A DNA stretch of 64,000 nucleotides from Nicotiana tabacum (taxonomy: Eukaryota > Streptophyta > Magnoliopsida > Solanales > Solanaceae). The stretch's first letter is position 1; each line of letters starts with the position of its first letter. The notes under the pieces were generated by a model. The model did not search any database. It worked only from the letters and a program-made list of their open reading frames with translations, and was not told the origin of the DNA. The stretch lies in assembly GCF_000715075.1 (NCBI RefSeq), contig NC_134087.1, positions 110,895,161 through 110,959,160 on the forward strand. Reading direction: 5' to 3'. Positions 1 through 9,476 of the stretch are shown piece by piece. A program made the position numbers and the translations under genes.

Positions 1-1156
1 GTCATGCCAAGGTTACTTTGGGACTAATATGCCAAACTTGATGAATTCCTCTCTATGCTTATGATTTAATTGCCTTTGTATGCGCCTATGATCTTAAGTG
101 GCAAAGTAAATGTTGAAAATGGGAACAATGTGAAACGTGAATTATGGAATGTGAAAATTGTGGCCCCAAGTGCCGATAAACTAATACATGTGTAACCAAA
201 GAATTGAGTGAGAGGAATAATGGAAAATGTTAACGTCTCGGGGAGGCGGCTTAGCCAATCGGGCCGTGATCGGACACCATGATATATACACATGGTGGTA
301 ATGTATTGATGATTGAAACTGGAAAGTGTGAATGAAATAATGGTAACGTCTCTGGGAAACGGCTTAGCCGATCGGACCGTGATTGGACTCCGCTCAAAGA
401 AGCGTGGCAAAGTGAATAATGATGCAACAGTGTGGGATGCTCCAATATAAAATTTCAGAAACTATGTGAAAATCATATGAACCTCCTTATATTGTTGACA
501 TGGTGCTTATTTAAAACTTTGTTGTCTTTATGATTTCCTCTTTATTCTTTTATGAAAGTTCTTTCTAACTAGATGGTGTTTAGTTATACATACTAGTGTT
601 ATTCGATGGCACTAACGTCCCTTTTGCCGGGGGCGCTACATTTTTTTTAAATGAATGTAGGTGTCTCCATAACGGATAGTGCCGATCGCGCGTAGCGGAG
701 CATCCTCCTCTCAAAGTCTTGGTGAGCCCCTTTCTCCTTCAAGGGGGTTATGTTGTACATCTTTTGCTATAGATATCCACTTTTGAGGTATAGCCGGGGC
801 CTTGTCGTCGGTATTATCATACTTGTCTTTTGCATCATTAGAGGCTCCGTGGACATATGTATGGGTTATGTACGGGTGTTGGATGGGTCTACGAACTATG
901 TTGTAATTATAGCTCTCGCTTATCTAAAGTGTAATTGTATGGGATCTTGGAAACTTAACTACGGTTTAAGGTTATGATATAAAATGAACTAACCGTATTT
1001 AATGTACTATCTTTCCTATTGTCTAAATAAATGAAAGCATGGCTTCCTTATTCTTATTGAGATGGGTAGAAAGTGTTTGATAAGGCTTGCTCAGTTGGGT
1101 TCACTCGATTGAGCGCCAATCGCCGATCGCCCCTCCCGAGATTTTGGGGCGTGACA
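1..1156 (+). repeat. 5' LTR of Gypsy-1, right-hand part
   Basis: It repeats 10863-12014 almost base for base and ends in GGGGCGTGACA at 1156. By eye the first 420 bp differ from the 3' copy at about 5 percent of sites, mostly by transitions. It contains two diverged copies of a roughly 110-bp unit (about 228-285 and 340-395) with a CCGATC...GATCGG hairpin core, partly broken by substitutions here. Confidence 0.92.
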
Positions 1157-1160
1157 AACT

Positions 1161-1173
1161 TGGTATCAGAGCC
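1161..1173 (+). other. Primer-binding site of Gypsy-1
   Basis: TGGTATCAGAGCC lies four bases after the LTR end. This is the usual plant LTR-retrotransposon site, complementary to the 3' end of initiator methionine tRNA, where minus-strand DNA synthesis starts. Confidence 0.9.
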
Positions 1174-1376
1174 TAAGGTTTTAAAGTGTCTTAGGATGTC
1201 TCGGAGCCATGTCTAGTAGAGTCCTTCTTATCAGTGTGTTGTCGACCACATCTATAAGTTGGAGGCTACTTGGGCATTTAGGAATAACACCCTTCTTTGA
1301 TATTCTGGATCGTGCGGTACAACTTGTTATGAAACTATTCCCTCTCTTATTAGTGCATTGTCCTATCTTTCAGTAA

Positions 1377-2631
1377 ATGGAACCTAAGAAGAAATCGAGA
1401 ACTGGCCAAGAAGCCAATGCTACCTCAGGAGTGGTTGATGATACACTGCTTGACACTGCGGGTGAGGGTAGTCGCCATGCTATCACCCTGCCTGGTTCTT
1501 CTATTCTAGAGCAGACTACCCTAGTTCCTACACTTGCGGAGGTTACTACTATCCCTCCTATTGATACTCCTATTCCACATCCAGCCCCAGCTTCCGGTTA
1601 TGGTATTTCTGATGGGGATCTTAGGGGAGCTATTCAGATGTTGACCCAGCTAGTGGCCTCTCAGGCCTAGAGGTCAAATGTTGTGCCTAGTTCATCCAGC
1701 CAGCAAGGGGATTCCAACAGTTCTAGGGTGAACAAATTTCTTTAGTTAGACCCTCCAGTATTTACGGGTGCCAATCCAGAAGAAGACCCTCAGGATTTTA
1801 TTGATGAGATCCATAAGACCCTCAGGGTTATGCGTTCAACGGAGACAAAGGGAGTAGAGTTAGCTGCCTACCGTCTGAAAGGGTTGGCCTATTCATGGTT
1901 TGAGTTGTGGGAAGAATCTCGTGAGGAGGGGAGCCCTCAGGCGAGGTGGAGCGAGTTTGCTGATGCCTTTATAGTTCATTTCCTGCTTGTCGAGACAAGG
2001 GCAGCCCATGCAGCAGAGTTTGAGAATTTAAAGCGGGATAGCAGAAGTGTGTGGGAATACCATATGGAGTTTGCTCGCCTGTCTAAATATGCTATTCATA
2101 TGTTGCCCACAATGGGGGCTAGGGTGCATCGGTTTGTTCAGGGTCTCAATCCTTTAATTATTAATGAGGCTTCTACAGCTGCATTGAATTCTAACATGAA
2201 TTATGGGAATGGGGACATTTGCTCAGGCCACAGAGAATCGTAAATTGAAGAACAGAATGGAGAGAGAGGGTAACAGAAGGACCCGGTCTATGGGCAACAT
2301 GGGTGAGTCATTCGGTGGGGGAAGATCAGCTTTCAGGGGAGGATCATCAGGGCCGTCCCAGTCTATTGCACAGTCTTCAGCCAGTGCACCGCCATCAGGG
2401 CCCAGCCAGCAGCAGCAGTGGAGTCGTTTCAAGCCCAGTAAGGGCAACAGAGGATCCTATCAGTGGGGTCGGTTAGGAGAGAGATCCCAGCAGCAACAGA
2501 GGTCTCTGTACCCCAAGTGCAGGAAGATGCACTTAGGGATTTGCTACTTAGAGTTACCTGTATGTTATGGATGCGGGATGAGGGGCCACATTCAGAGGCA
2601 TTGTCATACATCCCGCCAAGGGAGTGGGTAG
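1377..2631 (+). pseudogene. Gypsy-1 gag (broken)
   Basis: Gag forms the virus-like particle and packages element RNA. The start at 1377 opens a short N-terminal segment that stops at a TAG near 1668. A second TAG near 1743 replaces a codon that is Gln in relatives. The same frame resumes through the retrotransposon gag domain (about 1750-2243, with a GLAYSWFELW core). A frameshift near 2200 leads to a Ser/Gln/Gly-rich tail and an intact CCHC zinc knuckle (CYGCGMRGHIQRHC, 2563-2604). A second frame change follows into protease. At least two of the lesions look like CAG to TAG. It cannot make a full Gag. Confidence 0.88.
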
Positions 2632-3553
2632 GGGCACAACACAATCATCTAGTCCAGCAGCTGCTACATCCTCAGCCCCCTCTCCAGCTCGAGGTGCCCC
2701 AGCACCCGCAGGGCGTGGTGTAGCTAGGGGTGGTGCACAGAGTTCAGGAGGACCCAGCCGATTCTATGCTATGAGTGGTCGCCAGACTACAGAGGCTTCT
2801 CCAGATTTTGTTACAGGTATTCTGACTGTCCAATCTCATGATGTGTATGCACTTATTGACCCCGGTTCCACCTTGTCCTATGTTACCCCTTTTGTTGCTA
2901 TGGAATTTGGGATAGAACCGGATCAGCTTCATGAGCCATTTTCGGTGTCTACTCTGGTGGGTGAGTCTATTACGGCTACTCGAGTTTATAGAGGTTGTGT
3001 TGTTACGATACGGGGTAGGGATACCATGGCCGATCTTATTGAATTAGGGATGGTCGATTTTGATGCAATAATGGGAATGGATTGGCTTTATTCATGCTTT
3101 GCCAAACTTGATTGTCGAACTAGAACCATAAGGCTTGAATTTCCTAATGAGCCCATTATTGAGTGGAAGGGAGATAATGTAGTGCCTAAAGGTCGGCTTA
3201 TTTCTTACCTTACGGCCGCGAAGATGATCAAGAAGGGGTGTATCTATCATTTAGTTCGGGTTACAGACACCAATGCCGAGGTGCCTATCCTTGAGTCCGT
3301 GCCAGTTGTGAATGAGTTTCCGGATGTCTTCCTAGATGAACTCCCTGGAATTCCTCTAGACAGGGAGATTGATTTTGGGATTGATGTGATGCCAGGCACG
3401 GAGCCTATACCAATTCCACCTTATAGAATGGCATCGGCAGAACTGAAAGAGCTAAAGGAGCAATTGAAGGATTTGTTAGAAAAGGGTTTTATCCGGCCGA
3501 GTGTGTCACCATGGGGCGCATCGATCTTGTTTGTAAGGAAGAAAGATGGGTCG
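2624..3553 (+). pseudogene. Gypsy-1 protease and start of reverse transcriptase
   Basis: This is the N-terminal part of pol. The aspartic protease has the active-site run LIDPGSTLSYV (Asp codon 2858-2860) and the later MDWL motif. A linker with the DELPGIPLDREIDF motif leads into the reverse-transcriptase entry region ([13 protein letters not shown], then KKDGS). The frame is open until a solo LTR interrupts it after base 3553. In the host element the next codon is at 6486, so the frame is continuous across the insertion. Pol is read in a different frame from the zinc-knuckle part of gag. Confidence 0.9.
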
Positions 3554-4295
3554 TGTGACGACCCAAAGGGGGTCATCACCTGTTTCTAATTGAAATCTAT
3601 CTCCGATTCCCTAAAAACCTCATTTAGAATCGCCTCGATTTGTGTGCGCAGTCCGGGCGCGTAGCCGGAAAGCTTAAACGTGAAATCTTGTGAAAATTTC
3701 TAAGTTTTTACCTCGAAATGAATAAGTTTGACTCCGGTAAACATTTTGGGTAAACGAACCCGGACCCGTGATTTGATGGTCCCGGAGGGTCCGTAGGAAA
3801 ATATGGGACATGGGCGTATGCCCGGAATCGAATTCCGAGGTCCCCAGCCCGAGTTATGAATTTTTAAGTGAAATTGTTCTCTAAAAATGTTTAAAGAAAA
3901 TGGAAATGAAATCTGATTAGAAAGCAATGGTATCGGGCCCGTATTTTGGTTCCGGCGCCCGGTACGAGTCTTATATATGTTTTGAATCACTCCTGTAAAG
4001 TTTGGTCAAAGACGGACGTCGTTTGACGTGATCCAGACCCAAATTGGAAAAAAAGTTAATGTTTAAAAGGAAATCTGAGAAATTTCACGGATCTTGAGGC
4101 TCAATTCGATGTTCATGATGTTATATTGGTGATGTTATCACACGAATATGTTCGTAGGGTGTTTTTGAGGTAGTGTGCATGCTTGGTTTAGAGTTTCGAG
4201 GGCTCGGGTGAGTTTCTAGTTGGTTCCGGGATGCCTTAGGCTTTAAAAGATCAGATGTTGCAGGTTCAGGAATTTTGACAGGTCTCTGAACCCTT

Positions 4296-4480
4296 TTGCG
4301 CGGCCCGCAAGGAAACGCGTGCGGCCGCAAAGGGGCCAGCGAGGCCGCGGTCGCCTTTGCGCAGTCCGCGGTGGGTGTTGCGCGGCCGCGGTCGGCTTTG
4401 CGCGGTCCGCACGGGGCATAGATCCGCAGGCCTTCAGGAAGCCTCTGCGGCCACGGTCCTTCTTGCACGGTCCGCGGTGG
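4296..4480 (+). repeat. CpG-rich palindrome cluster in solo-LTR U3
   Basis: About 185 bp hold repeated GCGGCCGC, GCGGTCCGC and GCGCGGCC-like words in otherwise AT-rich DNA. The cluster lies just upstream of the TATA box at 4495. Similar clusters occur at the matching place in other LTR families here. Confidence 0.75.
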
Positions 4481-4494
4481 GAACTTCAGAGGGG

Positions 4495-4502
4495 TATAAA
4501 TA
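4495..4502 (+). promoter_or_regulatory. TATA box of the solo LTR
   Basis: TATAAATA follows the palindrome cluster and is the best core-promoter candidate of this LTR. It would make 3554 to about 4525 the U3 region. The actual start site is not determined. Confidence 0.65.
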
Positions 4503-5345
4503 CCCGTGAATTTCAGTTATTTTACACTTTTCAAAACCCCAAAACATAAGAGGCAATTTTCCAAACAACTTTTCTTCTCCGAAACAATTGGTAAGTGATT
4601 TCTAACTTATTTTCTTCACTTCTTAACATTCTTTTAACATGATTTCAATTTCAAATCAAAGATTTTCATGGGGAAATTGGGTGATGTGGGTAGAACCTAG
4701 GTTTTTATAAAATTAGGGATTTGGACCTCAATTTGAGGTTCGATTTCAAAACAAACCATATATTTGAATTTGTGGGGGAATGGGTAATCGGGTTTTGGTC
4801 CGAACCTCGGGTTGCGACCACGTGGGCCCGGGGGTGAATTTTGACTTTTGGGTAAAACTTTGGAAAACTCATTTTCATGCATTGGGGTTGATTCATTTAG
4901 CATTTATTAATGTGATTAAGTAACTTATGACTAGATTCGAGCGGATTGGTGGTGGAATCAAGAGGTAAAGCTATAATTGAGACTTGAGTGGTGTTCAAGG
5001 CATCGAGGTAAGTGTTTGGTTTAACCATAGCTTGAGGGATTAAGAGTTGAGTCATATTTGCTACTTGCTTCTTGTTGAGTACGACGTATAGGCATGGTGA
5101 CGAGTATCTATACGTTGGTGTCAAGCATGACCGTGGGTCTTAACTTAAAAGTTGTTATGTTTTTGAATGACACCTTGTATACTTTAATTAATGATCCTCT
5201 ATGATTAAGTATTTCCATTAATTGAACTGAGTACTAGCAAAGTGAGATTGGTTATAACTGATTCTCCCTTGCCGGGATGACTACTTCGATATCCTTGTTC
5301 CCTTGCCGGGAAGTTATTATATTCCCTTGCCGGAATTTCTTGTGA

Positions 5346-5769
5346 TTGTGTGATGAAATGGGAGTGGGTGGTACGCCTACTACAAGATATGATGAAATGG
5401 GAGTGGGTGGTACGCCTACCACAAGATATGATGAAATGGGAGCGGGTGGTACGCCTACCACAAGATATTATGAAATGGGAGCGGGTGGTATGCCTACCAC
5501 AAGATTGATGAAATGGGAGCGGGTGGTACGCCTACCACAAGATTGATGAAATGGGAGCGGGTGGTATGCCTACTACAAGACTGATGAAATAGGAGCGGGT
5601 GGTATGCCTACCACAAGATATTATGAAATGGGAGCGGGTGGTACGCCTACCACAAAATATCATGAAATGGGAGCGGGTGGTACGCCTACCACGAGATAGA
5701 ATGAAATGGGAGCGGGTGGTACGCCTACCACGAGATATGAGAAATGGGATCGGGTTGCACGTCTGCAAC
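5346..5769 (+). repeat. Hairpin minisatellite in the solo LTR (unit 36-39 bp, 10 copies plus a divergent one)
   Basis: The unit reads GATGAAATGGGAGCGGGTGG then TACGCCTACCACAAGATAT, with variants. Each unit contains GTGGTA-CGCC-TACCAC, able to form a 6-bp stem with a 4-base loop. The last, divergent unit (5754-5769) reads GTTGCA-CGTC-TGCAAC. Both arms have changed together and a perfect stem remains. The array lies about 850 bp after the TATA box, so it would be transcribed. Confidence 0.85.
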
Positions 5770-6485
5770 AAGAGGAGACTGAAAGTGAAAGTTGCCTTTA
5801 TTTTCTTCATTTGTGATAGAAGTTATAGTGCTAGCTTCCTTATTATTCCCTGTTATTTCTTTTAACTGCTATCCCCGAAGCATGTTCCCCTTCCCCAGCT
5901 TTAACTTCTTATTACTTGTTTACTTTTCTGCCATATATTATATAACTGTACAGGTTTATCTGGAGTCTGGTCCTAGCCTCGTCACTACTTCGCCGGGGTT
6001 AGGCCAGGCACTTACCAGCACATGGGGCCGGTTGTGCTGATACTACGCTCTGTGCTCTTTTTCACAGATCCAGGTTTTGGACAGCAGCAGTAGCGCGGGA
6101 GCCAGCCTTCAGTCCAGTGAGACACTGAGGTAGCCTTGCAGGCGTTCGCATGCCCGACGTCTCCTCTATCTTTTATTTCCTTCTGTTATCTCATATATTC
6201 GAGACAAACAATTTATATTTTATTTCAAACGGTTGTATTTAGCACTCTTAGAAGTTCGTGAGTAATGTGACACCAGTTCTTGGGTAGAGGCATATGTTGA
6301 TTCTCGCATTATTGTTCAGTTTTCTTTAAACTTAAGTCTTCCGCCTATTTATTTAATTCCGTTGCTTTCATGCTATCGCTGATCTTTGTTAATGAAGTAA
6401 GAAGTTAAGGATTGGCTTGCCTAACTCTCATTAGTAGGCTCCATCACGACTCCAGAGGGTGGGAAATCCAGGTCATGACAGGTCG

Positions 6486-7220
6486 CTACGGATGTGTATT
6501 GACTACCGGCAACTCAACAAGGTCACAATCAAAAATAAATATCCTCTACCAAGGATAGATGACTTGTTTGATCAATTCCAAGGTGTTGCGTGTTTCTCAA
6601 AAATTGACTTGTGGTCTGGGTATCATCAATTGAAGATAAGGGAACAGGATATTCCAAGAACAGCTTTCAAGACTCGGTATGGGCACTTTGAATTTATTGT
6701 GATGTCTTTTTGGTTAACAAATGCCCCGGCAACTTTCATGGATCTTATGAATCGAGTCTTCAAGCCTTTTCTAGACTCCTTTGTGATAGTATTCATTGAC
6801 AATATTCTTGTATATTACCGAAGTCGAGAAGATCATGCTAACCATCTCAGGGCAGTTCTGCAGACTCTTCAGCAACATCAACTGTATGCAAAATTTTCGA
6901 AATGCAAATTCTGGCTTGAATCCGTTGCATTCTTGGGTCATGTCGTCTCCAGGGAAGGAATTATGGTTGATCCTCAAAAGATTGCAGCAGTGAGGAATTG
7001 GCCCAGACCTACCACTCCAACAGAGATTCACAGTTTCTTGGGTTTGGTTGGGTACTGCATGAGATTTGTGGAGGGGTTTTCTACTCTTGCCTCTCCATTG
7101 ACTAAATTGACCCAGAAAGCAGTTAAATTCCAATGGTCTGATGCTTTTGAAAGGAGTTTCCAAGATTTGAAATCAAAACTAACTACAACGCCGGTATTAA
7201 CCCTACTAGAGGGTACATAG
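6486..7220 (+). pseudogene. Gypsy-1 reverse transcriptase, remainder
   Basis: This continues the polymerase after the solo LTR, starting [21 protein letters not shown]. It spans the palm and thumb ([33 protein letters not shown]). The catalytic box reads FIDN at 6792-6803 where active gypsy enzymes have F(I/V)DD, so the second metal-binding Asp is lost (AAT codon). An in-frame TAG at 7218-7220 ends the frame just before RNase H. The element was probably enzymatically dead even without the insertion. Confidence 0.92.
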
Positions 7221-7692
7221 GGATTTGTGGTGTATTGCGACGCTTCAAGGATCGGGCTTGGGTGTATGTTAATGCAACACAACAAGGTTATAGCCTACAC
7301 TTCTAGGCAACTCAAGAACCATGAAAATAATTATCCAACCCATGACTTAGATCTTGCGGCAGTGGTGTTTGCACTAAAGATTTTGGCGACATTATTTGTA
7401 TGGGGTGCATGTGGATGTATTTACGGACCACAAGAGCCTTCAATATATTTTCAAGTAGAAGGAGTTGAATATGAGACAAAGAAGATGGCTAGAGTTACTC
7501 AAGGACTATGACATTGATATTCTCTATCACCCGGGAAAGGCTAATGTTGTAGCGTATGCTCTTAGTCGAAAATCTATGGGGAGCTTGGCTCATTTGGAGG
7601 CATATCAAAGGTCGTTGGCTAGGGAGGTTCACCAGTTGGCTAGTTTGGGAGTTCGCCTGGCGGACTCTATTGAAGGAGGAGTGATTGTGTAG
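7221..7692 (+). pseudogene. Gypsy-1 RNase H
   Basis: RNase H degrades the RNA of the RNA-DNA hybrid. The first part follows the TAG in the same frame ([46 protein letters not shown]). A frameshift near 7380 moves the rest ([28 protein letters not shown]) to another frame. The usual DALSRK Asp is replaced (YALSRK). A TAG at 7690 ends it; relatives have Gln there. Confidence 0.88.
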
Positions 7693-8841
7693 AATAGGGC
7701 TGAATCATCGCTTGTGACGGAAGTGAAATAGAAGCAATTCAACGATCCATTGTTAGCACAACTGAAAGAGGGGATTCATAAACACAAAACCACGGCTTTT
7801 TCCCTTGGCATGGATGATGGTACCCTACGGTACCAAGGCCGCCTATGTGTTCCGGATATTGATGGTCTTCGGGAAAGGATCATGGCATAAGCTCACACTT
7901 CCAAGTATTCCATGCGCCCAGGTTCTACAAAAATGCATCATGATCTCAGGAAAGTTTATTGGTGGAATGACATGAAAAGGGATGTGGCAGACTTTGTGAC
8001 TAGATGTCCGAACTGTCAGCAAGTGAAGGTCGAACATCAAAGACCTGGTGGATTGGCTCAAAGCATACAAATTCCAATATGGAAATAGGAGATGATCAAC
8101 ATGGATTTTGTGGTAGGGTTGCCGCGCAAGTTCGACTCAATTTAGGTGATCGTAGATCGGCTCACGAAATCAGCACACTTCTTGCCAGTTAAATCTACCG
8201 ACACAGCGGAACAGTATGCTCAATTGTATATCAAAGAAATAGTCAGGTTGCATGGCACTCCAGTCACAATCATTTCAGATCGAGGGGCTCAATTCACAGC
8301 CAACGTTTGGAAGAAATTTCAGCAAGGCTTGGGCACGCAGGTAAATCTCAACACAACTTTCCATCCTCAAACCGACGGGTAAGCAGAGTGGACTATTCAA
8401 ATGCTTGAGGACATGTTGCGTGCTTGTACTCTTGATTTCAAAGGTAGTTGGGATGACCATTTGCCACTCATAGAATTTGTTTACAACAATAGCTTCCACG
8501 CTAGTATCCAGATGGCATTATTCGAGGCACTGTATGGTAGGAGATGTAGGTCTCTTATTAGGTGGTTCGAGGTTGGAGAAGCAGAATTGATAGGGTCGGA
8601 CCTCGTGCATCAGTCCATGGAGAAAGTCAAGATTATTAAGGAGAGGTTAAAAACTGGTCAGAGTCGCCAAAAGTCTTATTCGGACATTCGTCGCAAAGAT
8701 TTGGAGTTCAAAGAAGATGATTGGGTATTTTTGAAGGTTTCCCCCATGAAGGGCATCATGCGATTCGGGAAGAAAGGGAAATTAAGTCCGAGGTATGTCG
8801 GACCATACAGGATCATTCAGAGGATCGGTCAGGTGGTATAA
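7693..8841 (+). pseudogene. Gypsy-1 integrase
   Basis: The zinc-binding region (about 7850-8050, with CPNCQQVKVEHQRPGG) and the catalytic core (about 8090-8420) can be followed. The core has MDFVVGLPR, then VDRLTKSAHFLP, IISDRGAQFT and TFHPQTDG. Stops occur near 7729, 7888, 8086, 8143 and 8380; those at 8086 and 8143 sit at Trp positions and 8380 at a Gln position in relatives. The C-terminal domain ([27 protein letters not shown]) is open to a TAA at 8839-8841. Confidence 0.88.
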
Positions 8842-9132
8842 AAGCTCGAGCTGCTACCCAAGATGTCATTGGTACATCCGGTCTTCCATGTGTCTATGTT
8901 GAAGAAGGTCGTGGGAGATCCATCCTCTATTGTGCCAATTGAAGCTATTGAGGTTAATGAAGAACTATCTTATGAAGAAATTCTTGTTGCCATTCTTGAT
9001 AGGCAAGTCCAGAAATTGAGAAATAAGGAAATTGCCTCTGTAAAAGTGTTATGGCGGAACCAGCAGGTTGAGGAAGCCACTTGGGAAGCCGAGGAAGAAA
9101 TGAGAAAGAAGTACCCACATTTGTTTGAATAG
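8842..9132 (+). pseudogene. Gypsy-1 integrase tail and chromodomain
   Basis: The same frame continues after the stop at 8839. VHPVFHVSMLKK leads to a C-terminal chromodomain ending VLWRNQQVEEATWEAEEEM then RKKYPHLFE, stop at 9130-9132. In chromoviruses this domain is thought to direct integration to chromatin marks. Its presence is the main reason for the chromovirus label. Confidence 0.9.
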
Positions 9133-9440
9133 TTATGTAATAGCTTTTATGCATTTGGTTCCTATGAACTCTTATCTTTTGATTTGATCTATGTTAAACT
9201 ATTCCATTTTGGTTATATATGTTGCCTATGCGTCCATGGTTGGTGTTGTACAAGTTATTTTATGTCTATGGAACATGTATATGTTGTTAGGATATGTATC
9301 CGGGGCCCTTTGACCGGTGGATAGTCCTAGTTACAAGGGAAACTCTACCTAAATTTCTGAAAAATTTGGGAGTTAGTCAAAATTTTGCAGTTTGAGAAAG
9401 GAGATAAGTTATACTAAGTATTTGCGGATTGACTCCAATT

Positions 9441-9460
9441 ATCATTCGAGGACGAATGAT
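9441..9460 (+). other. Hairpin beside the 3' polypurine tract of Gypsy-1
   Basis: ATCATTCG-AGGA-CGAATGAT is a perfect 8-bp inverted repeat with a 4-base loop in non-coding DNA, about 310 bp after the pol stop and 3 bp before the polypurine tract. Related hairpins sit at 16700-16715, 25518-25535 and 62584-62598 in the minus-strand elements. Confidence 0.8.
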
Positions 9461-9463
9461 CCT

Positions 9464-9476
9464 AAGCGGGGGAGAA
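9464..9476 (+). other. Polypurine tract of Gypsy-1
   Basis: AAGCGGGGGAGAA lies directly before the 3' LTR (TGTAAAGCCC at 9477). This is the expected primer site for plus-strand DNA synthesis. Confidence 0.88.

Larger units (their letters stand above)
3554..6480 (+). mobile_element. Solo LTR (2.9 kb, TGTGACGACC-type gypsy family) inside Gypsy-1 pol
   Basis: The sequence starts TGTGACGACC and ends GGTCATGACA, which are imperfect inverted repeats. It is flanked by a perfect 5-bp duplication, GGTCG (3549-3553 and 6481-6485). There is no primer-binding site, coding domain or second LTR, so it is an LTR left after LTR-LTR recombination. Its ends match those of the minus-strand gypsy LTRs in this window. 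Inside are GC-rich palindromes (4296-4480), a TATA box (4495-4502), CCCTTGCCGGGA repeats (5267-5336) and a hairpin minisatellite (5346-5769). Short reading frames inside it are not genes. Confidence 0.93.

Noticed and set aside
5252..5865. Repeated open frames over the solo-LTR minisatellite
   Set aside because: They follow the 39-bp repeat unit and lie within an LTR.
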